Source: Posidonia oceanica
Lineage: Eukaryota; Streptophyta; Magnoliopsida; Alismatales; Posidoniaceae
Reading direction: 5' to 3'
Assembly (NCBI GenBank): GCA_037176725.1
Contig: JAZBRS010000020.1
Coordinates: 82,716,001-82,780,000 of the forward strand
DNA length: 64,000 bases
In this document: in pieces, positions 1-11,410 of the stretch
How positions within the stretch are numbered: the first letter of the stretch is position 1
How the letters are laid out: each line of letters begins with the position of its first letter
Position numbers and translations under genes: made by a program
The notes under the pieces: generated by a model
Databases searched by the model: none
Told to the model about the DNA's origin: nothing
What the model saw: the letters and a program-made list of their open reading frames with translations, nothing else

Positions 1-522
1 TGCTCGTATAGCTTTTTGCTTGAACCATGCTGTATCTTTTGGCCTATCAGAGGCATGTAACCAGAGATTCACTCAATACAAAGACGTTTCACGCCATTTG
101 TTTGTGTTGCATGCCTTGCCTATTTGCATATCTGCTCTTGTCAAGATGTTACAGGACTTGCATCAACACCTCAGAGCATTAGCCCATGCAGACAACCTGA
201 AGCAGCCCCGCAAAAAGTCTAAGAACAGTCCCCCTGCAAGCATCATGCAATCAGCAACCTCGGCAGGAGAGTTGCAGTAGAGCCCTCTGTAGTCAACATG
301 CACGCAAAGAACCCTACTGATCCATGCACCGCCGCTACCACTTGCCCAGTTTGCTCTAGGCTGGCACCCCTAACTGTTCGCTTGGCAAACGTGATAGTTT
401 TGTTTGCTTTTTCTTTCTTTTGGTACTAGGGGTGCCTCGACTGTCCCCTGGTATCATTCCTGATATCAGGGGCATCTTTTTAGGCTGCTCTCTGGTATCG
501 CTTTCCCTTTTTTCCTTTCCTA

Positions 523-2072
523 CTTGCTTCCTTGGGCGAGGACAAGCTCTTCTCAGACTCCGTATGCTCGGTGTCCTGCCTTGTATCCTCATGCGAGGAT
601 CAGCCCTTATGTGGCTTCACTCCGTGTGGACGATGCCCACGCTTGCCCTCCCCCTTTCCCTTCCTGCTTATCCTCATGCGAGGATAAGTCTTTTGTCTTT
701 CTTGCTTGTCCTCGTGCGAGGACCAGCCTTTTTCCGTTTTGCATGGCTCCGCTCCGTACGGACGAGGTCCCGCGCGCTTGCTTCCCCGGGCGGAGACAAG
801 CTTCTTTCTTCTACCCCTCCTGCTTGTCCTCGTGCGAGGATAAGCCTTTTTTCTTTTCTGCATGATTTCCCTCTGTGCAGACGGGGTCCCGTGCGCTTGC
901 TTCCTCGGGCAAGGACAAGCTTCTCTCTTCTATCCCTCCTGCTTGCTTCCTCGGGCGAGGACAAGCCTTTTTTCCCTTTGCTTGCTTCCTCAGGCGAGGA
1001 CAAGCTTTGCGCAGCTCCACGCGGATGGAGTTTTCCTATTCCTCGGGCGAGGATCAGGCCCGCTTACTCCTCGGCCAAGGATAAGCGTATGTGCGCCCCT
1101 GCTTGCTCCTCGGGCGAGGACAAGCTCTTCTCGGACTCCGTATGCTCGGTGTCCTGCCTTGTATCCTCATGCGAGGATCAGCCCTTACGTGGCTTCGCTC
1201 CATGTGGACGATGCCCACGCTTGCCCTCCCCCTTTCCCTTCCTGCTTATCCTCATGCGAGGATAAGTCTTTTGTCTTTCTTGCTTGTCCTCGTGCGAGGA
1301 CCAGCCTTTTTCCATTTTACGTGGCTCCACTCCATGCGGACGGGGTCCCGCGCACTTGCTTCCCCGGGCGGGGACAAGCTTCTTTCTTCTGCCCTTCCTG
1401 CTTGTCCTCGTGCGAGGATAAGCCTTTTTTCCTTTTCTACGTGACTTCCCTCCGTGCGGACGAGGTCCCGCATGCTTGCTTCCCTGGGCGGGGACAAGCT
1501 TCTTTCTTCTGCCTCTCCTGCTTGTCCTCGTGCGAGAATAAGCCTTTTTTCTTTTCTACATGACTTCCCTCCGTGCGAACAGGGTCCCGCGTGCTTGCTT
1601 CCTCGGGCGAGGACAAGCTTCTTTCTTCTTTCCCTCCTACTCGTTTCCTTGGCCAGGGACGAGCCCCCTGTCTGACCCTCGGGGCTCAGGTCAGACTGCT
1701 GCTTGTTTCCTCGGGCGAGGACAAGCCCCCCTTTTGATTCTGTCCGCGTGGAATCCCCCGCTTGCTTCCTCGGGCGAGGACAAGCTCTTCTCGGACCCCG
1801 TATGCTCGGAGTCCAGCCCTGTATCCTCGTGCGAGGATCAGCCCTTGCGTGGCCTGGCTCTGTGCAGACGATGCCCACGCTTGCCAACCTCCTTTCTTTT
1901 CTTGCTTGCTCCTCAGGCGAGGACAAGCTCTTCTCAGACCCCGTATGCTCGGAGTCCAGCCCTGTATCCTCGTGCGAGGATCAGCCCTTGCGTGGCCTCA
2001 TTCCGTGCGGACGATGCCCACGCTTGCCAACCCCCTTTCTTTTCTTGCTTGTTTCGTCAAGCGAGGACATGC
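523..2072. repeat. Array of about 27 short palindromes (hairpin array)
   Basis: Imperfect palindromes of about 24 bp recur every 40-90 bp. Typical arms are GCTTGTCCTCG and CGAGGACAAGC around a 2-4 nt centre. Versions with ATCCTC on the left carry GAGGAT on the right, and versions with GTCCTC mostly carry GAGGAC, so pairing is largely kept while sequence varies. Larger blocks repeat too: 541-850 is copied at about 1121-1430, and about 1780-1920 is copied about 144 bp downstream. The repeats keep several frames open, but the translations are low-complexity and unlike any protein, so I do not call genes here. Confidence 0.85.
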
Positions 2073-2576
2073 TGCTCTTGTTTTCCTTGCGGGCTGGCAA
2101 CCCTAACTGCTCGGTCGACAGCCGTCTAATTGTCTCCCTTTCTGTTTTGTTGGGCTAGCAGCCCTAACTGCTCGGATGCCAAGCCCGTCAGCCTTGTTAA
2201 GCATTTCTTCTGTGAGGTCGGACTAACCCCCGAACTCACGCATTGCACTGCAGCTTTATTTGCATCTCTTTTGCATCAGCATCGTATTCTTGCACTAACA
2301 GCATTGCAATAGTAAATAACTGCATCGACATACATTGCATCTGCACTAACATCTAACATAACCTCTGCACTAACTCCTGCATTAGCACGCATCGCATTGC
2401 ACGCATGGCATCAGCATCCACATTCGCATCTGCACCTGGATTGTGGCTTTGGGTCATGTCTTCCGGTGTATCCACTGGGCAAATGACTCGCGCCTACAGT
2501 GTTTTGCGCTCTCGCCGGCGTCAGGTAGGGTGTCTTGTCTACCCTGAGCAGCAGTCTCGCTTCGCTTGACCTCACT

Positions 2577-2590
2577 CAGGGAGGGGCATC
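2577..2590 (+). other. Polypurine tract of E1
   Basis: CAGGGAGGGGCATC lies directly before the LTR start. The same 14 bases precede the 3' LTR of element G (40441-40454). In LTR retrotransposons this purine-rich site primes plus-strand DNA synthesis. Confidence 0.8.
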
Positions 2591-2796
2591 CGTAGACACC
2601 CCATTCTGACAGCTTGGAGGTTGGTAGTTCTCTTTTGCAGGCTTGTGTGGTCTCTGAAATGGCATCCCCTTTTCTAGCCCATTTCCAAACCCAAAACCTT
2701 ACCCCAAACTCTAGAAGCCTTTACCAAGCTATTTGCATCTTTTACAACACTTCTAGGCCCAAACCTAAGCGCATTTGCAGCTTATGCCACCTGAGT

Positions 2797-4997
2797 GTGT
2801 TGGACGCTGGAACAGGCAGCGTCCAACGTTGGACGCGGCCTGTGCTAGCGTCCAACGTTGGACGTGCTCTAGTCTGGCGTCCAACATTGGACGTGCTCTG
2901 GTCCGGCGTCCAACAACTCGAGTGCAGCAGCGGCAGCTCCGCCCCCTTCGGCTCACCGCCCGTCCACTCCACTGCCGCCCCACACTTACTACCCGTCCCT
3001 TCCTCCACTCCACGCCATCCACTACCTTCCAAGCATCACTTACTACCCATCTTCTCCCCACCAGTGCCTAAACCGCTCTCTAAGCCCTCACTACCGCTGC
3101 TGACTTTCACCGGCCGTGTCAGCCACCGCCTTGGCTCCGCTGCCCTTCTGACACCTCCCATGCCCTCCTCTGACAATCCACATGGCCCTCCTACACTCAT
3201 CCGCACCTGCCAATGCCTGAATTTGCCAGAATTTGGCCTACAATTCAAGCCTGCCAAGCACTCGAACCCATGCCCAGTTGAACAAAACCAGATGTTCATG
3301 CCATTGCCATTCTCACCACACAGAGCGAACGAGAGAGCTTCCACTTCCGAGAGCAAGAAGGCACTCCCATCTCTGTTTGCAACCCTTCGTTAGTTCCTCT
3401 GGTGCTCCGAGCTACTTAGGAGACTTCGCCGAACTCACTGCCGTGCACACACCTGCAACTCCGGTGAACTTGGTGGAGCCGCCGTTCCAGAGCTTCCAAA
3501 GGTTAGCTCCCTATCTCGTAGAGTCATGCATGCATGATAGCACGTATCTAGGCCTTTGTTGCAAGTTTTTACTTCCTTTTGGACGTGATTCACATCCAAA
3601 AGGAAGTTCAGTGTGTTGGACGCACCAACTGGTGCGTCCAACGTTGGACGCGGCATAGGCCGGCGTCCAACGGCCTGCTTTGCTTTGCCCTTGTTTGAAC
3701 GCTTTCCATGCTTTTTCTTTGCATGCTTCTTTGCAAGTATATGCTATTTGCCTCCTTTTAATTCTCTCTGATGTTATGCCATGTTTTTAACTTGTTCCAT
3801 GCATGTTTGATTGCTTTTTGCATGCTTAATGATTAGTTTGTCTCCTGCCTGTGTTGGATGCTAGAGTGAGCCACGTCCAACGTTGGACGCTGGTTCACCT
3901 AGCGTCCAATGTGTTTGTCTGCTTTGCTTTGCTGCCATGCCTACTCCACGCATGTTTTTTGATGTTATAATTTGATCCATGCATGCTTAGAGATGCCTGG
4001 CCCCTAAGGCAACCATGCTTAGGCTTGCTAGGATTCCTTTAAGCCATGTATTCCCTTTTTTAAGTTTAAAGCTCATTTTCTTATATGCATGCCTTCTTTT
4101 ATCTTGCCTCCTTGTATTAAATGCTTGCCATGCCTCCTTTGCATGCGCCTGTTAGTCACTTACATGCTTCTAAGATGATTGCATGCATATAGGTGGGGTA
4201 GAGCCGAGTTCCCCCTTTAGAACAGGTGAGTTTGCATGCCTGGGTCGTTGGACGCTGCTGGCTCTAGCGTCCAACGCCCTGGCTCATCTCTTGATTATTT
4301 AATGCTTGCATACCTCCCTGATCTTGCTTATTTACTTGCTTCCTATGTTCTTATGCATGTTTAGCCTATTTAGCATCTGTTCTTTTATTTCAGTTAATTT
4401 ATTTGCTTGTTTATGCATGCTTTTTGTGTGTTGTGCCTCCCAGAGCGTTGTACGCTGCTGGTGTTGGCGTCCAACGTTGGACGCCGACCTAGCTAGCGTC
4501 CAATGCCCTGGTTGTGCCTCTGGCCTGGCACTCAGCACAGGTAAGGCCTCTTTGATTTATTTCTGTGATCCTTTGCCTGTATGCTACCCATGCTTGCTTG
4601 TCTGCCTCTTTGTTCATCTCCAGAACCCCAAATGCATGCACCCATTGTTTATTTTGCTTTTGTATGCCTCTTTTCTCCCCTCTGCCTTCTGTCCTTGTTG
4701 GACGCCAGCCTCTCTGGCATTTAACGTTGGATGCCCAGCCTACAGGCGTCCAACAACCTGCATGCTTGGATCTTTAATTTTGGCATGCTCCTTACTCTTA
4801 TCCTTCCTCTAATCTTCTGTTAGGTTAGATTAGCATGTCTAGTACCCATTTAGCTACACATTGGCATCTGTATTGTATCCATATAGTTAGAATGCATGGA
4901 TTTTCAAAAATGTGCATGCTGTCTGTCTACAGTGGGTGTTGGACATGGGCTCTCCCAACGTCTAACGTTGGACGCTGGTATTGCCAGCGTCCAATGC
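2797..4997. repeat. Dispersed GTTGGACGC/GCGTCCAAC palindromes in the E1 LTR
   Basis: At least seven clusters (about 2797-2920, 3612-3672, 3852-3912, 4245-4275, 4445-4506, 4697-4755, 4935-4995) carry GTTGGACGC and its complement GCGTCCAAC, 10-14 nt apart. Adjacent copies create the perfect 18-bp palindrome GCGTCCAACGTTGGACGC. Each pair can fold as a 9-bp stem. Confidence 0.85.
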
Positions 4998-5096
4998 TTG
5001 CAGATGGCTGACAGCTGCTTTGAAATGCAGTTTTTATTTCGTTCACTGTTTCTCGCGTTTTATCGCTTCTTTGGCTTGCAGCAATCCCAATGCATG

Positions 5097-5330
5097 TTAC
5101 CCACCCCTTTGTTTTGATTTCACAACCCGCTTTGCCTCGTTTTCCGTGCTTTGCCCTGTTTTCCGCATTTTGCATCGCCTCTCGCTCTTTTGCATGGTTT
5201 TCCGCACCCCTTTGCATCGCTTTTCGCTTTCGGCATCGTTTTCCGCACCCCTTTGCATCGCTTTTCACTTTCGGCATCATTTTCCGCACCTGTTTTACTT
5301 TATTACTTGCATGTTGCTTGCATTGCTTGG
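5097..5330 (+). repeat. Short TTTTCCGCACCCCTTTGCATCG repeats in the E1 LTR
   Basis: Direct repeats of about 45 bp built around 'CCGCACCCCTTTGCATCG' and 'CTTTCGGCATCGTTTT' recur about four times. They resemble the 90-bp TTTTGCGTGCC repeats at the same relative position in the G LTR. The overlapping open frames here are a by-product of the repeat. Confidence 0.6.
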
Positions 5331-5954
5331 TTTTCCTGCCGTTTTGTTTTATTGCTTGCATCTACATATAGGGCCATGATGCTTACTGCTTAGGAGTTCT
5401 CACGAACCAGGGTCCGCCCAGTTCGGAACACTAGCAGCGTGGCTGAGCACTTAGATAGCACGTTTATTTCCCTTGCATAATAGGTAAGCATTTAAGGCAT
5501 TTAGGCATTAGGCTAGCAATTCCCTGCATAGCGCGAGATTGCCTAAGAAAGACCGACTCTCGAACGTATCGTGGTGCCTAACACCTTCCCCGTACGTAAC
5601 AGGAGTCCTTGCCCTTTCTCTTAGCTCGCATCGACCTTTTCCTTTATCCTAGGCCTGAGTCATAGCATGGCATAATAGCATAGCAGAGCTTAGCTTATCC
5701 TTGCATCTCTTTGCCCCTCCTTGCATCCAATTCAACGTGTCTTTTCACGCTTTACCCCCTGGTTTTCCTTGTCTTCCAATTCAATAGACCCGATGGCGAC
5801 TCCGAATTGTCTTATCATTTCTTTTCTTTCCTTTTGCCAGCGTTTTCGAGTCGAGTTCTCCGCTTGGATCTAGCCACATATAGTGAGCCTATTTTGATTG
5901 GTGCACACAAGCTTTGGTAATGTGCATGGACGATTAAAATTCAGGATTACTACA

Positions 5955-6212
5955 CCGCTGAAATGGCTGTCATAGGCACTGGTGAAGCTGCAGAAGAAGA
6001 AACCGTCATCTCTGACATAGACTTTGCTGAATCCGCTACTGTATCAGGATAAGGGAGGGCCAGGCAGACTGACCGGAGATTGCAGGGCTGATCTGGGCTT
6101 CTTCCTTGGACTGTGCTGGGACAACCATGCCAGGCTACTCTTCATCAGAATAATAATCCTCTATGCAAACCCACTCCTTTGTCGGCAGTGGGGGGCTCCG
6201 ACATGGTGCTGG
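5955..6212 (-). pseudogene. Protease-RT linker of E2, truncated by the E1 insertion
   Basis: Minus-strand continuation of the E2 polyprotein after the G-patch. The translation is acidic then Ser/Thr/Ala-rich, broken by stops and at least one frame change, and ends abruptly at 5955 where the E1 LTR starts. RT, RNase H and integrase of E2 are absent here and would lie left of E1. CCGCT (5955-5959) is the expected right copy of the E1 target duplication; the left copy is outside the window. Confidence 0.55.
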
Positions 6213-7139
6213 CTAGGCTGTTGCTGGGCTCGTGTTCAGGTCGAGAATACCTGCACTGACAAAGTTAGTGAGGTCCCGAGGGATCACGAGCTTCCGCTTC
6301 CCTGAATGCAGGTGCTCACCATCGTAGGGTTGCCATTCATATCCTAGGCCTTGGAACTTTTCGCACTCCTCGGTAGTAACCGGCTCAGCGATCCCTTGGC
6401 CGTGACGCCCAAGTGGCGTTCCCTTCTCATAGCCCCACCTGCGGCAAATGTTCTCGACCATCCTGGAAGGGTTACAATGAACGGCCAGAGAGCTGACACC
6501 CTTAAGAAGATGAATAAAGTTAACCGGCTCAAACCGGTTAACACGGTACAAGGTATCCGACAGCTTAGGATCAAATTGAACAGTTGGTCGGGATACAGAA
6601 GAGACCACCTCGACCGGTTCCTTGTCAAAGTTTTCCGCCATGACGATGATAACATCGTCGTCGTAGCGAAACTTGATCATACAGTGGAGGGTCGAGGGGA
6701 TCACTTGATGCTTGTGCAGCCAAGGGCGTCCAAGCAGAAGATTAAAAGAAGGCTCCAAGTCGACGATATAGAACTTGACATCGAATTCGACGGGGCCAAT
6801 GGTAAGAGGAATAACCAAGATCCCTAGAGAATCATGGTGCGTATTGTCAAAAGAGGTCATTCCTTTCACGACAGGCATGATATCCTCGGCTTTGAATCTG
6901 AGCCTCAATGCTGTGCGCAGGGGACAGACGTTAAGGCCTGACCCATTATCGACCAGCGAGAGGGGAATGCGAAACCTTTTGAACTGCACCGTGATGAATA
7001 GGGGCTGATTATGGTTAGTCCCCGTCGGAGGCAGTTCATCGCTCGAGAAAGAGATGACCTGCGGCTCCACGATCATACCTACCATATTTTCTAGAGTTGA
7101 AGGCTCGATGGTTTGGGACACATGGGTGGCCTGGAACAC
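6213..7139 (-). pseudogene. E2 aspartic protease with C-terminal G-patch
   Basis: A 308-codon open stretch on the minus strand. Residues about 50-160 are a retropepsin-like domain: LVDNGSGLNVCPL carries the active-site triplet as DNG, a form I recall from many plant Tat proteases, and FNLLLGRPWLHK is the conserved ILGR-type motif. Residues about 238-275 are a G-patch (WGYEKGTPLGRHGQG, then GLGYEW), a glycine-rich nucleic-acid-binding motif placed after the protease as in element T. It processes the Gag-Pol polyprotein in an active element. It is one part of a larger frame whose upstream gag is broken, so the element is dead. The first methionine is not taken as a real start, because the protease is normally made as part of a polyprotein. 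Confidence 0.75.
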
Positions 7140-7355
7140 ACGGAGAAAAGTCTCTCGGTGTTCGCGAGAAGAATGGATCAGGTCCCAGATGGATATGTCA
7201 GCCTTGACTTTTTTCAGCTAGGTCGTTATGTCAACTGGAAGCTGGTCTTTTTTGGTGGCGGGGATAGTGGCTCTGGTGGTAGGTTCTGTAGAGGTGGGAC
7301 CAGGGGATTGGTTTACTGGAGGTTGGCTCACAGGTGGGGATGGGCCTGCTGGTGG

Positions 7356-10099
7356 TCACAAGCGAAGTAGGTTCAGGGGGTTAGGCCTGGCTATTGGGGC
7401 TGCAGGTCTGGTTGCTGGGGTGGCGGGTCTGTACACCCTCCCCGACCACAGGACATCCGCACACATTTCTGCGGCGTAGTCATAATGAACACGATGGGTA
7501 TCCCTAGTTAGGTTAATAACCAGGGGAGCACGAGCTGCGAGCTCGAGAGGGGCTACCGGGGTATTTGCCGATTGGCGGGCAGATGAAAGTTGTTGCTGGG
7601 GAGGCTGTGCTGGCTCTAGCTGGGGTCTGGCCTGTAGGCAGATGGGGGGAGCCTCTGGTTGTATGGCGGGCCTTACCGTAGCACGCTTCGGCTTGGTGTC
7701 CAGTCGGATCATGTGAATCCCTGACTCAGAGCTAGTGAGCGCCGCAAGATAGAGAGAAGAAGAAACGAGCACAGAAAGATCTTGAATCAGATCAGAAGGG
7801 TCCACCACAGACGTAGCGCGCTCAGAGGGGAAGAGAGAATGCACACCTGAAGTCCCCACACCTCCTAGGCCAGAATGCTCAGGCAGAGGCTGGTGGACGA
7901 TGCTTGGATTATGGGGAGCTGTTCCTAATGCAGAGGGGGATGCTGGTGGAGGGGTGGAAGAAGATGCTTCCTCCCGAGTGTTGATACTGATGACCTTTCG
8001 GTCAATCAGGTCCTGCATGGCTCCCCGTAGAGTGAAGCAATTATTCGTCGAGTGCCCAACTACTCGATGAAAATTGCATACGTGATCCGTCCTATACCAC
8101 CTCGGAAGAGGGATCGGTGGTGGACAGATTTTAGGGAGCGTGAGGAGTGACGCGACCTTGGGGAGGACGGCGCTCAATGGCTCCACTAGCTGAGTGTAGT
8201 GGCACTGAAGGTGGGGCCGTCTCTGCCCTTGGTGTTGTCCTTGTCGAATCGGTGGAGCTGAGTAGACCAGTCGGGCGGTGGTAGTGATCTATGGTGTGTG
8301 AGGTGCACTAGGTGTGGGTGCATACACTACCTGATTCGGGCCGAGTGGAGCTACCATGTGGACAAGAGCGGTAGGAGAGTCGACGTAAGCAACTACGGAC
8401 CACGGGGGATCCCTCCTCCTAGGGTTGTTGTTGTTGCCGCTGCCGTTGTTGTTGGTGTTGCTGCTGCTGCCACTGCTGCTGGGAGAGGTGGCTTCCTTGG
8501 CGAAGACGAAGAGCACTGGAAAATTGCCGCTCTGAAGGGTACTCTCCATGTGTGTGCCGACCCGAATCAGCGATGCAAAACTAGTGACAGCCTGGATGGC
8601 AAGCAGAGCCCCAGTGGATGGTTGCGTGCCTCGAATTATAATCTCGATAGATTCCTCGTCAGAGGGTCTATCACAAACTTGTGCAGCAAGGGTGCGCCAA
8701 CGGCCGACGTACTCCTCGAACGGCTCGTTGTTTCTCTACTTGAGAGCGACGAGGTCCTCGTGCTTAGGGACCAAGTCAAGATTGAAGGAGTACTGTTCTA
8801 GGAACGCCCTGCCTAGGTCGTTCCAAGTCTTGATGGTGGCCATATCAAGTGATGTGAACCACTTGAGGGCCGGGCTAGTAAGACTCTTTTGAAACAAGCA
8901 GATCAACAACCTGTCATCAGCCTGAAGCTAAGCCAAGTCTCCGCAATACGCCTTCAAATGGGTGATGGGGTAGCCCCTACCATTGTATTTGTCAAATGCC
9001 GGGATTTTGAATTTCGGTGGGAGTACCACCTCTGGAAAGCAACAGAGGTCCCGAAGCTGGTAGGAGTGGAAGTCCGTGCCCTGCACTTGTCGAAGTGCTC
9101 TCTCTAGAATGGCGAACCTATCATCGTTGGATTCTGGAGTTGCTACCAAAGGTGATGGGACAGCAGGGGCAGGGACTACATACACCGTATGGGTCGCACC
9201 GAGGTGCTCCACTGGATCCACCATCGCGTCGCCTAGTGATGCAACGGGATGGCCAGCGTATCCATGCAGATGTGTAGTGGGTGCTGTGGGTGGTGCAAAG
9301 TATGCAGGAGGGGGAAATTGCTGATGCATAGGATGGGGGTATGCAGGATGCTGTGTAGTGAATTGTGGAGATTGTGGGAGCAACAGCTACTGTAGTGGCA
9401 CGGTGCCAGGCAGCGGGCCAGAGAAGTGCTGTGCTCGAACCAGCCCGAGGGGCTGGCCACCAGGTGGTGGAGGTGCATGCTGTGTAGTGAATGAAGTATG
9501 TGCAGAGGGGGGAGGCTACGCCCCTATCACCAGAGCAGAGAGCAGCTGGGGTGATGGCTAGGGCTGTAGGGCAGCAGGGAATGCCTAGAGAGCAGGAATA
9601 GGATGCGAAGGGATCTCAGGTGCAGAAGGAGCTGGAGGAGGGTGCACAGACAGAGCCATGCCCTAAAAGATCTGGGCAAGCTCCGCCAAGCACTGGTACC
9701 GCTCTTCAGGGGTCCCGTCAGTGGAAATGCTGAATTGCAGTGCCAGCGAGGGACCGGATGCAAGGGGGAGGACTCAGACTGTCCAGGAGGATAGGATCCT
9801 AAGGCGGAAGTCACCGTAGTAGGGTGGGCGTCAGAAGTGACAAGACCCAGAGAAGGAGGGGTCAGAGGCGCCTCCGGAGCACGAGCATAGGTCACCAAGA
9901 TGGGATCGATGACCGGGTCCGGAGTAGTGTGAGTCTGCCAATGCCCCACAGGATGCTGGGGTGCCCTAGGCGACAGAGGGGGAAACCCTGGTGTCACTGG
10001 GGGTACAGGAAGAATGGAAACGAGAGTCGAAGGGGCCGAAACAGAAGTCCCCTCCGAAGCAACAGGAGTGAGCAGGGACTCAAGAGTGCGCTGGGCCAT
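7356..10099 (-). pseudogene. Degenerate gag of E2
   Basis: The minus-strand gag starts at ATG 10099 (MAQRTLESL, matching MAQSDSGLH of the G gag) and runs to about 7356. The Pro/Ser-rich N-terminal part, the core (FHSYQLRDLCCFPEVVLPPKF, then HLKAYCGDLA) and the C-terminal knuckle CNFHRVVGHSTNNC (C-x2-H-x4-H-x4-C) all align with element G. It is broken by frame changes and stops, including a TAG at 8928-8930 right after the CGDLA motif. Unlike G, the frame continues about 170 codons past the knuckle towards the protease. Gag forms the particle; this copy cannot. Confidence 0.75.
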
Positions 10100-11392
10100 G
10101 GCTGACCGAGAGCGAGTAAGAACAAGGCTACGACGGAAAGGTGAAGAAGGACGCCTAGAAGGAGCTATATTCGCGAAGGTGAATAGCTTAGGAAAGGGAG
10201 GGTCGAAAACAAGTGACGTAACAGAGGCGTCAGTGAAGCGAAGCACTCAAGCCCCAACAAGGGAACTCGCTCACTGATCTCTGTTGCAGACAAAGCAAAC
10301 AGGTGTTAGAACCTGAAAGAAAAAATGCAAATGCTTATGGTAAGAATGCAATCATGCAGATGGTATGCTATCTAGCATGCTCTCTCTCACCAATTTAGTG
10401 TGTCCTAGTAAGTTGTCTACTTCGGACTCACAAGTGTGCGGGTCAGAAAGTAAGGCTCTCGTCTAGACCCTAGCCTAGAGCTCAGGTATGACGGGTGGTG
10501 CAGTAGTGGCCTTGACCCTGCCTAAGCATAGGCTGTATCTGCTAGTAGCACCGACGTGACTACTGACAAGGGGGGACAGATCGATCGACTCGCTCTGTGC
10601 CGAAGCAGCTGAACAAGAGACCGGGACTATCCTTCTCAAACTAATAGGTATACTCAGGGATGAGAAGATGCATGCCCTATATGATGCTTCATGCAAAATG
10701 ATTAAAGTTTTTTAATCTTGCGTGTTTTATTAACCCAGGGGGTGAAGGTGTGTTGAGGTCTCTAGTAGATCCTAGATTTGACTTTTACTTGTTGTTTTTA
10801 TTTGCTAAGGGGAGGGGACAACCAGTCTCTACTTGTCCTTAAGCCTAGAGCAAAAACGGGGAAGAAAACATCCAAACATGGCAGGCAATCAACACACATC
10901 ACAGCAAAAGGCATGGGCATGGTATGTGCAAATGTACGTGGACATGATAGTGGAAAGAAACACTTAGCATGTCAAAAGCATAGTATGCAGGGCATGTGCG
11001 TGTGCAGTGGCATAGCAAGGGTGTAAAATAAAGCAATTACCACTCAAAAGGCATGCATTATTGTGCCAAACAAGTATTTAGGCATGCATTATGCGAGAAA
11101 ATAAAGTAATGACAAGCCAGCAGGTAAATAAGTAATGACAAGTAAGCAGTAGAGCATGTAAAGGTAAAGCAGGCAATAAAGCATGTAAATAGGCAAGGCA
11201 AGCAAAAACAATGCAAGCAGAAAGCCAGGGAGGAAAGCCAGGGTTTGAATCCTTAGCAAAGTCACCACTGTGCGACTTGCAGAGAGTCAAGACAGGCGAG
11301 CGAGCAAATAGGCAAGGCAAAGGAACAAGGCAAGCAAAGAATGCAAAACCCAAGCGGGGAGAAAGCTAAAAATGAAAGCCAGAGTCTAGTAT
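10100..11392 (-). mobile_element. Leader (5' untranslated region) of E2
   Basis: Non-coding region between PBS and gag of E2, read on the minus strand. A block at about 10470-10520 matches the leader of G at about 33915-33955 (core TGCACCACCC, then ACCTGAGCT). A splice-acceptor-like site, pyrimidine-rich and ending in CAACAG at 10281, lies 182 bases upstream of the gag ATG. G has a similar site 135 bases upstream of its own gag. No gene is seen in this stretch. Confidence 0.6.
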
Positions 11393-11410
11393 CCCTAGCG
11401 GAGTCACCAC
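11393..11410 (-). other. Primer-binding site of E2
   Basis: On the minus strand the 18 bases are TGGTGACTCCGCTAGGGA, directly after the LTR end GGATCGCTACA and one G. They differ from the PBS of element G at two positions, both C to T. This PBS class is complementary to the 3' end of a plant tRNA-Arg, as known for Ogre elements. Confidence 0.8.

Larger units (their letters stand above)
1..2590 (+). mobile_element. 3' non-coding region of Tat-like element E1
   Basis: This is the end of the internal region of a plus-strand Tat-like element whose coding part lies left of the window. No reading frame resembles a known protein. The block at about 355-520 matches the 188-bp repeat unit of element G at 38724-39065 (GGGCTGGCA-type motif, then a block that begins and ends with CCCTGGTATC and CAGGGGCATC). 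Two more copies of the GGGCTGGCAACCC motif lie at about 2090-2180. From about 2440 to 2590 the sequence follows the last 150 bases of G's internal region, including 'ACCCTGAGCAGC' and the polypurine tract. Reading it as 3' UTR is inference from this match; the adjoining LTR start supports it. Confidence 0.75.
2591..5954 (+). mobile_element. 3' LTR of Tat-like element E1 (3364 bp)
   Basis: The LTR starts at 2591 with CGTAGACACCCC, a mutated form of the TGTTGACACCCC start of its relatives, and ends at 5954 with GGATTACTACA. Directly upstream is a polypurine tract; directly downstream the sequence switches to minus-strand gag-pro linker of E2. The length and the dispersed GTTGGACGC palindromes match the LTR of E2 (11411-14781) in opposite orientation, so the two are one LTR subfamily. 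Near the 3' end are the family's conserved blocks: 'TGATGCTTACTG', 'GTTCTCACGAACCAGG', 'AAGACCGACTCTCG' and a PBS-like TGGCGACTCC at 5794-5803. The 5' LTR would lie left of the window. Confidence 0.85.

Noticed and set aside
420..2158. Several overlapping Cys/Arg/Ser-rich frames of 110-280 codons
   Set aside because: By-products of the palindrome array; the same peptides recur in all frames, and no protein similarity is recognised.
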